From Luteolibacter luteus (GTDB lineage Bacteria; Verrucomicrobiota; Verrucomicrobiia; Verrucomicrobiales; Akkermansiaceae): 64,000 nucleotides of DNA. Below the pieces are notes generated by a model. The model was not told the origin of the DNA. It searched no databases and worked only from the letters and a program-made list of their open reading frames with translations. Where the stretch lies: the NCBI RefSeq assembly GCF_012913485.1, contig NZ_CP051774.1, forward strand, positions 5,394,001 to 5,458,000. Direction: 5' to 3'. A program made the translations under genes and the position numbers. Below are positions 9,338-17,535 of this stretch, one piece after another (position 1 is the first letter of the stretch; every line of letters begins with the position of its first letter).

Positions 9338-9745
9338 ATGGTCTTCTCATTCAGGATGCTCGGCTCGAAAAAGTATCTGGGATATTCCGCTTTTGCCTGT
9401 CTCCTTGCCGCCGCTGTGTTCATCATCGTTGGTGCGCGCGGCCCAAGCAAATTGCCTGCCTATGACTCCGCGGAGTTCGTTTCCGCCAACCTGAATGCTC
9501 CCTTGAAGCTTCAGTGGGAAGGGGATCCGGCAGCTGCGATCGTCGGCTTGTTCGAAGGGGCGAACCGCGATCTCAATCCGTCGAAATGGGTTTTCGAAGG
9601 ACAGCTGACCTTGGTTCTGGGAGGCAAATCCGTCGGGAAAATCGAGGTCTTTTCTAATTCGCAGGGTGCTGGCCCCTTCAAGATCGGCGACAACTACTAT
9701 CTAGTCTACGACCAAGCAGCTTTTCAGCGAGCCCTCCACCCTTGA
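9338..9745 (+). CDS. Small membrane-anchored protein of unknown function
   Basis: 135 residues from ATG 9338; a later ATG at 9356 is also possible. An N-terminal hydrophobic segment (residues about 13-32, YLGYSAFACLLAAAVFIIVG) is a transmembrane anchor or uncleaved signal. The remainder is a small, probably beta-rich domain with a strand pattern ending YLVYDQAAFQRALHP. I do not recognise the family. It is transcribed divergently from the giant phosphoesterase gene and ends 57 bases before the methyltransferase gene. Coding is supported by an uninterrupted frame and sensible composition, but without homology I am only moderately sure. Confidence 0.6.
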   Translation: MVFSFRMLGSKKYLGYSAFACLLAAAVFIIVGARGPSKLPAYDSAEFVSANLNAPLKLQWEGDPAAAIVGLFEGANRDLNPSKWVFEGQLTLVLGGKSVGKIEVFSNSQGAGPFKIGDNYYLVYDQAAFQRALHP

Positions 9746-9802
9746 AGGAATGCCTCTCATTCCGCTTGCCTCCTTGCGGCATTCCCGTCGCCGTAAGGCA
9801 TC

Positions 9803-10837
9803 ATGAATCCTGTCGATCTCACCCGCATCCCGACTGCTGATCCGCTCCGCGCCTACCGGTATCGGGATGGCCTCTATGCGGCGGACCTGGTGACGGCGGC
9901 ACTGGTGCACCTCGATTTCTTCACTTGGCTGGCGGCGAACCCTTCGAGCGTCACGGGAATCTGCACCCACTTCGATTTCGCGGAGCGGCCGGTGGATGTG
10001 ATGATGACCCTCTTCGTGGCCAATGGCTTCGTCCGGAGGAACGGCGATGTCTTTCACATTGCCGACTCCGGGCTCGAATATCTCGTCGCCGATTCCCCTT
10101 GGTCGCTCGCTCCATACTACCGCTCCCTGAAGGACCGGCCCGTGACGATGGATTACCTGAAGGTCCTAAAAACCGGGAAACCCGCAAACTGGGGTGCCTA
10201 CGACGAGGGCTTCGACTGGCATCGCTCGATGGAAGATGAGTCCTTCGCCCGCCAGTTCACCGCCGCAATGGATTGCCGGGGCGTGTTGCTGGGTCCTGCG
10301 ATGGCCAAGGCACTCGACCTGTCGCGCTTTTCCCGTCTGCTGGATATCGGCGGGGGATCCGGGATCTACGCCTGCTCCCTGGTGGCAAATCACCCGGGCC
10401 TGAGCGCCACCGTCTTCGACCAAGCTTCCGTGGAGAAGATCGCCCGGACCCGGGTGGAGGAACTCGGCTTCCCGGATCGGGTGGACGTCAGGGCAGGGGA
10501 CATGCTGACCCAGCCGCTGCCCGAAGGTTACGACCTGCACCTCTACTCGAATGTCCTTCACGATTGGGATGTTCCGGAGGTTCGCCAGTTGCTGGCGGCC
10601 TCCTTCGCCGCGCTGAAGCCGGGCGGGATGCTAATTATCCACGACGCGATCATCGGGCCGGAGAAAGACGGGCCGCTCCCGGTGGCCGAATACTCGGCGA
10701 TGCTGATGCACTCGACCCAAGGAAAGTGCTACTCCGTCAACGAGTATGAGGCCCTGCTGAGCGAGGCCGGGTTCCGCGGTTTTACCTTCCAGACCACGGC
10801 CGCGGACCGGGGCGTGATGACTGCGGGGAAGCCCTGA
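9803..10837 (+). CDS. SAM-dependent O-methyltransferase (Methyltransf_2 type)
   Basis: 344 residues. The N terminus (1-90) is a winged-helix dimerisation domain typical of small-molecule O-methyltransferases. The SAM-binding glycine loop LLDIGGGSG lies at about 179-187, followed by a conserved acidic position in ATVFDQASV. NVLHDWD near residue 250 matches the HDW catalytic-base motif of the COMT-like family, and LKPGGMLIIHDA is the usual post-motif strand. It would methylate a hydroxyl on a phenolic or polyketide-like substrate, but no biosynthetic partner gene is adjacent, so the substrate is open. Confidence 0.85.
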   Translation: MNPVDLTRIPTADPLRAYRYRDGLYAADLVTAALVHLDFFTWLAANPSSVTGICTHFDFAERPVDVMMTLFVANGFVRRNGDVFHIADSGLEYLVADSPWSLAPYYRSLKDRPVTMDYLKVLKTGKPANWGAYDEGFDWHRSMEDESFARQFTAAMDCRGVLLGPAMAKALDLSRFSRLLDIGGGSGIYACSLVANHPGLSATVFDQASVEKIARTRVEELGFPDRVDVRAGDMLTQPLPEGYDLHLYSNVLHDWDVPEVRQLLAASFAALKPGGMLIIHDAIIGPEKDGPLPVAEYSAMLMHSTQGKCYSVNEYEALLSEAGFRGFTFQTTAADRGVMTAGKP

Positions 10838-11334
10838 GTTCTTCAAATGCGGCTTCTCGGCTTCGGTGGCAGTAGAAAACGATGGCCGGCATATGGGAAG
10901 GTCCGCGGCTGCAATGCCATCGATATCCACACGCTCCCGCGGTTTGGCCGCGGCTTCCTGCCGCAGGTCCGGGCCTGGCAAATCCGCCGGGTTGGCACAG
11001 CGTCGGGCAAGAACTTTAACGGCCTACCCGCCGGAGCCCGGGACGGAGCCTGTTATTTTTCCTGTTATAACAGGCGGAACAGGCTGGAAATTCCAGTGGT
11101 CCCCGCATCAGCGGGATTCACAAACCCCGGAATCGGCGGACAGCGCGGATTTGGCGGCCATTCTGAAAAAGAGGCAGGGAGCTGTCTGGTTGGTTGTTTT
11201 GAGTTGCTTACCCATTGGAAATCAAAGGTGTTCTTGCCGGGAGGGCTTGGGTTCGCCAAATCTTCGATTTTCCAGAGACAAAGTTGCGCCTCCGGTGGTT
11301 TTAAGGGACAAGACCGTCAGCAGAATTACTCCGA
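10838..11334. other. Gene-free stretch upstream of pilB
   Basis: 497 bases with no convincing gene. Two overlapping open frames on the + strand have no start context, no recognisable domain and compete for the same bases. The visible content is a cluster of inverted repeats between 11047 and 11115 (see separate entry): a nested CCTGTT/AACAGG structure, the near-palindrome CTGGAAATTCCAG at 11084-11096, and CCCGC-ATCA-GCGGG at 11102-11115. The 200 bases just before pilB are slightly less GC-rich and probably contain its promoter, though I could not pick -35/-10 boxes with confidence. Confidence 0.6.
11047..11085. promoter_or_regulatory. Nested CCTGTT/AACAGG inverted-repeat element
   Basis: A perfect 14-base palindrome, CCTGTTATAACAGG at 11061-11074, is enclosed by an outer 8-bp inverted repeat AGCCTGTT (11047-11054) and AACAGGCT (11078-11085). 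The hexamer CCTGTT thus occurs twice (11049, 11061) and its complement AACAGG twice (11069, 11078). This could be a multi-site operator for a dimeric regulator or a structured RNA leader. It sits about 250 bases upstream of pilB. Confidence 0.45.
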
Positions 11335-13044
11335 ATGATTGACCTTTTGATCGACCCCGCCCGCCGGAGCGGATGCCAGGATTTGGACAAACTCGGAGAA
11401 GTTCTGGAGGGCGCGACCCAACGCCAGCGCTCGCCGATCGACGACGTGCTCGATGCCGGGGTGGTGGATGAGGAGCCCTACATGCGCGAACTGGCCAATG
11501 AGCTGGGCATGGAGTGGCTGGAGACGATCCCGCAGCCGGAGGCCCCGCTGCCCCTGCGCGAAGCCTGCGGGCCCCGCGTCGCCCTGCGCCATCGTCTGCT
11601 GCCGGTGGAAATCATCGGGGAAGGTGAGGACCAGCGCCTGAAGCTCGCGACCTTCGATCCCTTCAATCTCGTGGCACGCCAAGCCGTGGCCCAGGAAATC
11701 GAGATGCCGGTGGAGTGGTGCATGGCTTCCCGCCGCCGCGTCCACGAGTCCCTGCGCCGCCTCTATGGTGTGGGTGCCGATACCTTCGAGCAGATCTTGG
11801 AAGGCCGGGATCTCGACTACGACAATCTGGAATCCCACGACGAGGCGAACGTCATCGACGCCGATGAGGATGAAGAGGCCAGCGTCGTGAAGTTCGTGAA
11901 CCAGATCATCCGTGAGTCGCTGGAGCAGCGCGCGACGGATATCCACGTGGAGCCACTTTCGAACAACCTCCGGATCCGCTACCGCATCGACGGCAAGCTG
12001 CTGGAAGTGACCGTGCCGGAAAACATCAAGGCACTGCAGAGCTCCGTGATCGCCCGTCTGAAGATCATGTCGCGCCTCGACATCGCCGAGCGCCGCTTGC
12101 CTCAGGACGGACGTATCAACCTCCAGTTCGAAGGCCGCACCATCGACGTCCGCGTTGCGACCGTGCCGACGGTGGAAGGCGAGAGTGTGGCACTCCGTCT
12201 CCTCAACCAGGAGAAGTTCAACTTGGACAAGCTGGGTATGGAGATGCACGTGCGCTCGAAGATCGAGGGCCTGTTGCACCTTTCGAACGGCATCATCCTG
12301 ATCACCGGTCCCACCGGTTCCGGTAAGTCGACCAGCCTTTACTCCTTCCTCAGCGAGATCAACCACCCGGACCGCCGCATCGTCACGATTGAGGACCCGG
12401 TGGAAAACAAGCTCTCCGGAGTGATGCAGATCGCGGTGAAGTCGGACATCGGCCTGACCTTCGCGGCCGGTCTTCGCTCGATTCTCCGTGCCGACCCGAA
12501 CGTCGTGATGATCGGGGAAATTCGTGACCTTGAGACTGCGGAAATTGCCATCCGTGCCTCGCTCACCGGTCACTTGGTGTTCTCCACGCTTCACACCAAC
12601 GACGCTCTCGGCGGTATCAGCCGTTTGATCGACATGGGCGTGGAGCCTTTCCTCGTTTCCGCCGCCGTCCGCGCCTTCCTCGCACAACGTCTCGTCCGCC
12701 GCCTCTGCCCGCACTGCAAGGTGCCGCGCGAGTTGAGCATGGATGATCGCCGCGACCTCGGCATCCCGATGAACCTTGAGGGCCAGCCTTTCCAAGCGAA
12801 GGGTTGCGACCGCTGCCGCGGCACCGGCTTCCAAGGTCGTCTCGCCATTTACGAAGTCGTGGTGCTTAGCCAGGCCATGCAGGACATGATCGCTCACGGT
12901 GCCACCGCTCCGGAGATCCGCGCGCAATCGATCAAGGAAGGCTTTGTCCCGATGCGCGGCTACGGCTGGATCAAGGTGATGCAGGGCTTCACCACGATCG
13001 AGGAAGTCATCTCCGTGACCGCGACGGACATCGCCACCGAGTAA
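11335..13044 (+). CDS. pilB: Type IV pilus / type II secretion assembly ATPase PilB (GspE)
   Basis: 569 residues. An N-terminal MshEN/GspE-N-like domain (about 1-150) precedes the bilobed ATPase. Walker A GPTGSGKS is at 325-332, followed by the Asp box (TIEDPVENKL), Walker B region (ADPNVVMIGEIRD) and His box (FSTLHTND). A tetracysteine zinc site is formed by CPHC at 458-461 and CDRC at 491-494, a mark of PilB/GspE assembly ATPases rather than PilT retraction ATPases. It powers pilin polymerisation from the cytoplasmic face of the inner membrane. pilC follows 21 bases later. No pilT, prepilin or prepilin peptidase is in the window. Confidence 0.93.
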   Translation: MIDLLIDPARRSGCQDLDKLGEVLEGATQRQRSPIDDVLDAGVVDEEPYMRELANELGMEWLETIPQPEAPLPLREACGPRVALRHRLLPVEIIGEGEDQRLKLATFDPFNLVARQAVAQEIEMPVEWCMASRRRVHESLRRLYGVGADTFEQILEGRDLDYDNLESHDEANVIDADEDEEASVVKFVNQIIRESLEQRATDIHVEPLSNNLRIRYRIDGKLLEVTVPENIKALQSSVIARLKIMSRLDIAERRLPQDGRINLQFEGRTIDVRVATVPTVEGESVALRLLNQEKFNLDKLGMEMHVRSKIEGLLHLSNGIILITGPTGSGKSTSLYSFLSEINHPDRRIVTIEDPVENKLSGVMQIAVKSDIGLTFAAGLRSILRADPNVVMIGEIRDLETAEIAIRASLTGHLVFSTLHTNDALGGISRLIDMGVEPFLVSAAVRAFLAQRLVRRLCPHCKVPRELSMDDRRDLGIPMNLEGQPFQAKGCDRCRGTGFQGRLAIYEVVVLSQAMQDMIAHGATAPEIRAQSIKEGFVPMRGYGWIKVMQGFTTIEEVISVTATDIATE

Positions 13045-13065
13045 ACGATCTCTAGCAAGCAAGCC

Positions 13066-14379
13066 GTGCCCATCTACTCTTACAAAGCCATCAGCTCCTC
13101 CGGTGGTGTCCAGACCGGCGAAATCGATGCTGCAGATCGTCCGGAGGCCCTGCGCGTCCTGGATCGCCGTGGTCTCCAACCGGTAAATCTCAGCGAATCG
13201 GCGTCGAAGTCGGTCACAGCGCCGGCGAAGAAGAAGGCGAAGAACGATGCCGCCCCGGCTCCTGCCCCCGCCAAAGCGAAGGCCGCTGCGAAAGGGACTG
13301 GCAAGGAAGGTGAGGACAAGAGCCCCGAAGGTCCGCTGAAGATGAAGCGTCCGGAGGTGATCATGTTCACCGAGGAGCTTTCAGACATGCTTTCCGCCGG
13401 TCTCCAGCTGGAGCCGGCACTCAAGTCGATGGAGAATCGCCAGGAACTTGGCGGTTTGAAGGATGTGGCCAGCCGCGTGCGCCAGTTGGTGCGCGATGGT
13501 ATGAACTTTTCCACGGCACTGAAGCGGGTGAGCCCGAGCTTCGGCCCGCTCTATTGCTCGCTGGCCGCTGCGGGTGAGGCTTCCGGTGCGCTCGACACCA
13601 TTCTCAAGCGCCAGGCTCACTACCTGAAGACGATTTCGGAACTCCAGAGCCGCTTGATCCTGGCCCTCATCTATCCGGCCTTCCTTGTGGTCGCCGGCAT
13701 CGGTGTGGCTTTCGTTTTCGTTACGACGCTGATTCCGCAGCTCACCACGCTGATCGAGAGCACGCCTGGCGGCAAGCTGCCGGCACCGATCAAGCTGATG
13801 GTTTCCGCCACCGACTTCCTGAAGTCTTATTGGTACATCATCGCAATCATCCTCGTGGCGGGTGGCCTTTTCTTCAAGGCGTGGAAGGACAATCCGGACA
13901 ACCGGATGACTTGGGATACTTTCAAGCTGCGCGCTCCCTTGATGGGACCGGTGGTGGCCAGCCGCTTCTACGTCCAGTTCCTGGAAACGATGGCGAACCT
14001 CGCAGGCAACGGCTTGCCTCTGCTGCGCGCGCTGGAGCTTTCCCGCGATGCGACGCAGAATCTCGCGCTGCGCCAGCAACTCAATATCGTGATCGACCAG
14101 GTGGGAGATGGCCGTGCCTTCTCGAAATCCCTGATTCGAACCGGTGCCTTCCCCCCGCTCCTGATCGACATGGTCTCGGTGGGTGAGCAGACCGGTAAGC
14201 TGGACCTCTCCCTGCGCCGTGCTGCGGAGCGCTATGACAAGGAGCTTGATAAGAGCCTTTCCCGGATCATGGCGCTGATCATGCCGACCATTCTTATCAT
14301 CATGGCCGGTCTCATTGGCACCATGGCCTACTTGATGATCACGGCGATCTTCCAGACGATCAAGAACCTCGGCGCCTAA
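13066..14379 (+). CDS. pilC: Type IV pilus / type II secretion inner-membrane platform protein PilC (GspF)
   Basis: 437 residues from GTG 13066. The first 45 residues (PIYSYKAISSSGGVQTGEID) are the conserved PilC/GspF N terminus. Two T2SSF repeats follow, around 100-225 and 300-425, with the three expected membrane helices (about 200-225, 255-280 and 395-420). Between the N-terminal segment and the first repeat there is an Ala/Lys/Pro-rich linker of about 45 residues (roughly 48-92) that is low in complexity. The protein anchors PilB and the pilin base in the inner membrane. The short 21-base gap from pilB indicates one operon. Confidence 0.92.
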   Translation: MPIYSYKAISSSGGVQTGEIDAADRPEALRVLDRRGLQPVNLSESASKSVTAPAKKKAKNDAAPAPAPAKAKAAAKGTGKEGEDKSPEGPLKMKRPEVIMFTEELSDMLSAGLQLEPALKSMENRQELGGLKDVASRVRQLVRDGMNFSTALKRVSPSFGPLYCSLAAAGEASGALDTILKRQAHYLKTISELQSRLILALIYPAFLVVAGIGVAFVFVTTLIPQLTTLIESTPGGKLPAPIKLMVSATDFLKSYWYIIAIILVAGGLFFKAWKDNPDNRMTWDTFKLRAPLMGPVVASRFYVQFLETMANLAGNGLPLLRALELSRDATQNLALRQQLNIVIDQVGDGRAFSKSLIRTGAFPPLLIDMVSVGEQTGKLDLSLRRAAERYDKELDKSLSRIMALIMPTILIIMAGLIGTMAYLMITAIFQTIKNLGA

Positions 14380-14449
14380 GGCTGAGAGGGCGGGTCTCAG
14401 GGTGTGAATTGATTTCCCGGCGGAGGCATCGGCATGGTAGTCCCATGCC

Positions 14450-15109
14450 ATGACCTCCGGAGAAATCCTGAAACAGCTTGAGGCTTGGGGTGACCCGAAG
14501 ATGCGGGCCGTGAATATGAAGCACGGGGCGGGGGAGAATCATTTCGGCGTGAATCTTTCCAAGCTCCGGACCTTGGCGAAGCAGCTGAAGACGAATCACC
14601 CGTTGGCGCTGGAGCTATGGGCTACGGGGAATGTGGACGCGATGCTGCTGGCCTCGCTGATCATGAATCCAAAGGAGCTCACGGCGAAGGATCTGGATGC
14701 GATGATGAAGAAGGTCTCCTACTTCAAGATCTCGGATTGGCTCGTGTCCTATGTGCTTCCGAAGACGAAGCTCGCGGACGACCTCTTGGGCCGCTGGCGG
14801 GATTCAAAGGCGGAGTGTTCCGGCCGCGCCGGATGGAGCCTGATGGCGGACAAGGTGAAGGCCGATGCTTCCACCGTTGAGGAGGCGCTGCAAACGATCG
14901 AGGCGGAGATGAAGAAGGCTCCCTTCCGGAAACAGGAGAGCATGAACTACTGCCTGGTGATGATTGGAGCCAATTACCCGGAGCATCGCCAAAGAGCCAT
15001 CGACATCGCGAACAAGCTCGAGGTGTTGAAGGACTATCCGGTGCCAAAGGGTTGCACATCACCCTTCGCTCCGATCTGGATCGATTATCTGGTGCAGCGG
15101 CAAAAATAG
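14450..15109 (+). CDS. DNA alkylation repair protein, AlkD-like HEAT-repeat glycosylase
   Basis: 219 residues, all-helical, beginning with EILKQLEAWGDPKMRAVNMKHG and continuing with helix pairs such as HPLALELWATGNVDAMLLASLI and the DWLVSYVL segment, the pattern of the DNA_alkylation (AlkC/AlkD) family. Known AlkD enzymes excise bulky cationic alkylpurines such as 3- and 7-methyladenine/guanine without flipping the base. I did not confirm the catalytic Trp/Asp/Arg trio residue by residue; some family members are non-catalytic. The gene stands alone on the + strand, 70 bases after pilC, and an AlkB-type gene lies 3.4 kb downstream on the other strand. Confidence 0.75.
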   Translation: MTSGEILKQLEAWGDPKMRAVNMKHGAGENHFGVNLSKLRTLAKQLKTNHPLALELWATGNVDAMLLASLIMNPKELTAKDLDAMMKKVSYFKISDWLVSYVLPKTKLADDLLGRWRDSKAECSGRAGWSLMADKVKADASTVEEALQTIEAEMKKAPFRKQESMNYCLVMIGANYPEHRQRAIDIANKLEVLKDYPVPKGCTSPFAPIWIDYLVQRQK

Positions 15110-15175
15110 CAGCGTATCGCCGTATTCGCCGAATATTCCCGGTTCCCATCCGTCCATTTCCGCTAAGAAAGCACC

Positions 15176-16618
15176 GTGCAAGGTTCGAGCATCGCGAAAG
15201 TCATCTTATTTCTCTCTGGCTGGGTCATCGCCGGATGGCTTCTCGTCGCTCCACGCATTGAGCCGATCTCGATCAACTTCGATTCGAGTTCGATCGGGGA
15301 GGCGGCGGACAAGCTGGTTCCCGTCGAGAAGGGGCCGTATCAACGAATCTTTGAAAAGTGGGCAACCGATCCCGGCTTGGAGGGTGCTCTGATCGGTTTC
15401 TGCATGCTTGATGGCGAAGGCGACACGATCTACGCCTCGCCGCTTGCGGAGACCGCCCTTTGTCCGGCATCGGCACTGAAGACCGTGACTTCTGCGGCGG
15501 CGTTCGATTTGCTCGGTCCGGAGTTCCGTTTTGAGACCCACTTCGGTAGCGGCTCTGCCATGGGTGCAGACGGAGTGCTGGATGGAAATCTGGTCTTGGT
15601 CGGCGGTGGAGATCCCACGCTGGAGACCGCCGATCTGGATGCCATGGTGGCTGATCTGGTGAAGGCCGGTCTGAAGCAGGTCACCGGCAAGCTGGTGGTG
15701 GATGCCTCCATTTTTCCTGCCCAAGCAGTGAGCGATCACTGGAACTGGGGCGATATCGGCAATGCCTATGGGGCAGGAGCCTTTGGAGTGAACCTGAATC
15801 ACAATCGCTTGGAAATTCCCTTCCTGCCTGGAACCAAGGAAGGCGAGCCCGCCAAGATCGGCCCGGGATTGCTCGTGGCGAAAGATACCCGCTGGCTGAA
15901 TCGCGTGACGACCGGGCCGGCGGGCAGCGGCGATCAGGTGGTGGTCTATTCGGAGCCCTATGGCCGTGCCATCATGCTTCAGGGGACTGTTCCTCTGGGA
16001 GAGTCACCTTTCATCGTGACCGGTGCTTTGCCCGATCCCCCGGCGACAGTGTCGGAGTATCTCATGGCAACATTGAAAGCGAAGGGGATCAACCTCTTGG
16101 GACGTGAAATTCCGATCGCGAAGCCGGAAGTCACCTTGGCAACGCATCAGTCGGCAGCGTTGCCGGAGATCGTCGATCACCTCCATTTCGTCAGCGATAA
16201 CTTGGAGGCTCAGTGCTTCTTCCTCACCATGGGTGGTCTTCGGAAAATGGAGGGGGGCAAGGCGCTGCGCAGCTACTGGGAACAGAAGGGCGTATTTTTC
16301 CGGGGGCTTCGTTTGATTGATGGCAGCGGCCTCGCCCGCGCAACGATGATCCGCCCCATCGATCTGGCGGAAATCAATCACCTCGCGCGTCACGGCTCCA
16401 ATGGCGACCGCTTCAAGCAAAGCCTGAAGGAATACCTTGGCGGTAGCGTCCGCGCGAAGCTTGGTGCGATGTCGGGAGTCCGGACAGAAGTGGGCTTCCT
16501 CACGCTGGCGGATGGGCGTGAAGTGACCTTTGCCCTGATGGCAAACGGTCTCGATCCCGCCTTTGACTACTGGCCGCTGTGTGAGGATTTGCTCAAGAGC
16601 ATCCGGGACTACAAGTGA
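15176..16618 (+). CDS. dacB: D-alanyl-D-alanine carboxypeptidase/endopeptidase, PBP4 type (peptidase S13)
   Basis: 480 residues from GTG 15176 with an N-terminal signal or anchor helix (about residues 6-25). The S13 active-site motifs are recognisable: Ser99-x-x-Lys102 (SALK), Ser340-Asp-Asn342, and Lys428-Leu-Gly430. The large inserted domain between the first and second motifs, typical of PBP4, is present (DGVLDGNLVLVGGGDPTLE). These enzymes trim or cleave peptidoglycan cross-links in the periplasm. The third motif is normally KTG; here it reads KLG in the context AKLGAMSGV, where relatives usually have AKTGTLTGV. Whether this lowers activity is not known from sequence alone. Confidence 0.85.
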   Translation: MQGSSIAKVILFLSGWVIAGWLLVAPRIEPISINFDSSSIGEAADKLVPVEKGPYQRIFEKWATDPGLEGALIGFCMLDGEGDTIYASPLAETALCPASALKTVTSAAAFDLLGPEFRFETHFGSGSAMGADGVLDGNLVLVGGGDPTLETADLDAMVADLVKAGLKQVTGKLVVDASIFPAQAVSDHWNWGDIGNAYGAGAFGVNLNHNRLEIPFLPGTKEGEPAKIGPGLLVAKDTRWLNRVTTGPAGSGDQVVVYSEPYGRAIMLQGTVPLGESPFIVTGALPDPPATVSEYLMATLKAKGINLLGREIPIAKPEVTLATHQSAALPEIVDHLHFVSDNLEAQCFFLTMGGLRKMEGGKALRSYWEQKGVFFRGLRLIDGSGLARATMIRPIDLAEINHLARHGSNGDRFKQSLKEYLGGSVRAKLGAMSGVRTEVGFLTLADGREVTFALMANGLDPAFDYWPLCEDLLKSIRDYK

Positions 16619-16633
16619 TCGGCGATCGCTGGC

Positions 16634-17428
16634 TCACTCGTGGTCGTGATCATCGTGATCCTCATCCCGATCTTCCCTGAGCTCCTTGCGAAGGCGCCGC
16701 ACTTCCTTCTGAAGCTCGCGGATCTGTTTTTCCTGCCGCTCCAGCCGCTTGGCAAACTCGGCAAAGGGGCGTTCGGGCGCGGCCCTGTCCGGACCTGCTT
16801 CCTCTGGCGGTTCGACGGGCTTGGTGCTTTTAGGAATCACCACCACCGGACGGCGCTCACCCTGGTGAACCACGACCATCGCGATAGGGCGTCCTTCCTT
16901 TCCGGACTGATCGACGATCTCCCTCAACTCGTCCACCTTGGTGATGTTCCTCCCGTTCGCGGAAAGGATAATATCGTTGATTTCGATCCCTGCTGCTGCG
17001 GCCGGTAGATCCTTGGCGACGAGGCTTACCCGCGCACCACTATTCTCGTCGAGACGCAGGTGGGCTCTCACGAAGGGATCCAAAGGCTCCACGCCCAGCC
17101 CGATCACCCAGTCCGGTTGCTTCGCTTCCTGGAATTCCGGCTTGGGTTGCTCAAGAAGCATGTGCTGGTGGATGCGATCCAACATCTGGCGTTGGATTTC
17201 CTCGGACTCCGTCTTCGGGTTCACGGGTGACTCGTCCGGAATCGGAGGGAGATGGTCCCGTTGCTGCTGCTCTTTTGCCCGCTCCTCGATATAGAGCCTC
17301 TCCATTGTCAGGGGCTCTTCCTTGGGATCGGGCGTCACGGGAATCTCCCGGAACTCCTGCGCGTGAAGCGATGCAGCCAGGGAAGCCGCGGAGAACGCGA
17401 CACTTGAGATGAGTCGGATCGTTTTCAT
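16634..17428 (-). CDS. Periplasmic PDZ-domain protein with charged coiled-coil tail
   Basis: 264 residues with a signal peptide cleaved near ASLHAQ (residue 24). A single PDZ domain spans about 110-195: GLGVEPLDPFVRAHL, DLPAAAAGIEINDIILSANGR and the following helix are the usual carboxylate-binding loop, core and final strand. No protease domain is attached. The last 55 residues form a predicted coiled coil rich in Arg, Lys and Glu ending in a Asp/His run (DEDHDDHDHE) that could bind metal. It probably binds unfolded or C-terminal peptides, or tethers a partner. It ends convergently 15 bases from the PBP4 gene. Confidence 0.75.
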   Translation of the reverse strand: MKTIRLISSVAFSAASLAASLHAQEFREIPVTPDPKEEPLTMERLYIEERAKEQQQRDHLPPIPDESPVNPKTESEEIQRQMLDRIHQHMLLEQPKPEFQEAKQPDWVIGLGVEPLDPFVRAHLRLDENSGARVSLVAKDLPAAAAGIEINDIILSANGRNITKVDELREIVDQSGKEGRPIAMVVVHQGERRPVVVIPKSTKPVEPPEEAGPDRAAPERPFAEFAKRLERQEKQIRELQKEVRRLRKELREDRDEDHDDHDHE

Positions 17429-17535
17429 GGGATGTAAGTAGAGCGCCTCAATCTAGCCCGATTTGTCTCTTCGTAATGTAAATTGACGCTCCAAGGCTTG
17501 ACCATCGGCAGCAGGATTGCGAGCAAGGAGATCCC

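Noticed and set aside
11061-11074. Palindrome CCTGTTATAACAGG as a second LexA box
   Set aside because: It lacks the TGTTC/GAACA halves and the four-base spacer of the verrucomicrobial motif.
11186-11210. Possible sigma-54 promoter (TGG...TTGC) before pilB
   Set aside because: The distance between the GG and GC elements is 12 bases rather than the required 10, so it does not fit.
10847-11342. Two overlapping + frames of about 160 codons in the gap before pilB
   Set aside because: They overlap each other in different frames, run through the inverted-repeat cluster and into the pilB start, and show no recognisable sequence.
11326-13179. Open frame of 617 codons on the - strand opposite pilB
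   Set aside because: pilB has Walker A, Asp box and zinc cysteines on the + strand; the opposite frame is His/Asp-rich with no domain.
14382-14400. CTGAGA...TCTCAG inverted repeat after pilC as a terminator
   Set aside because: Only a 6-bp stem with a 7-base loop and no T tract; too weak to call.
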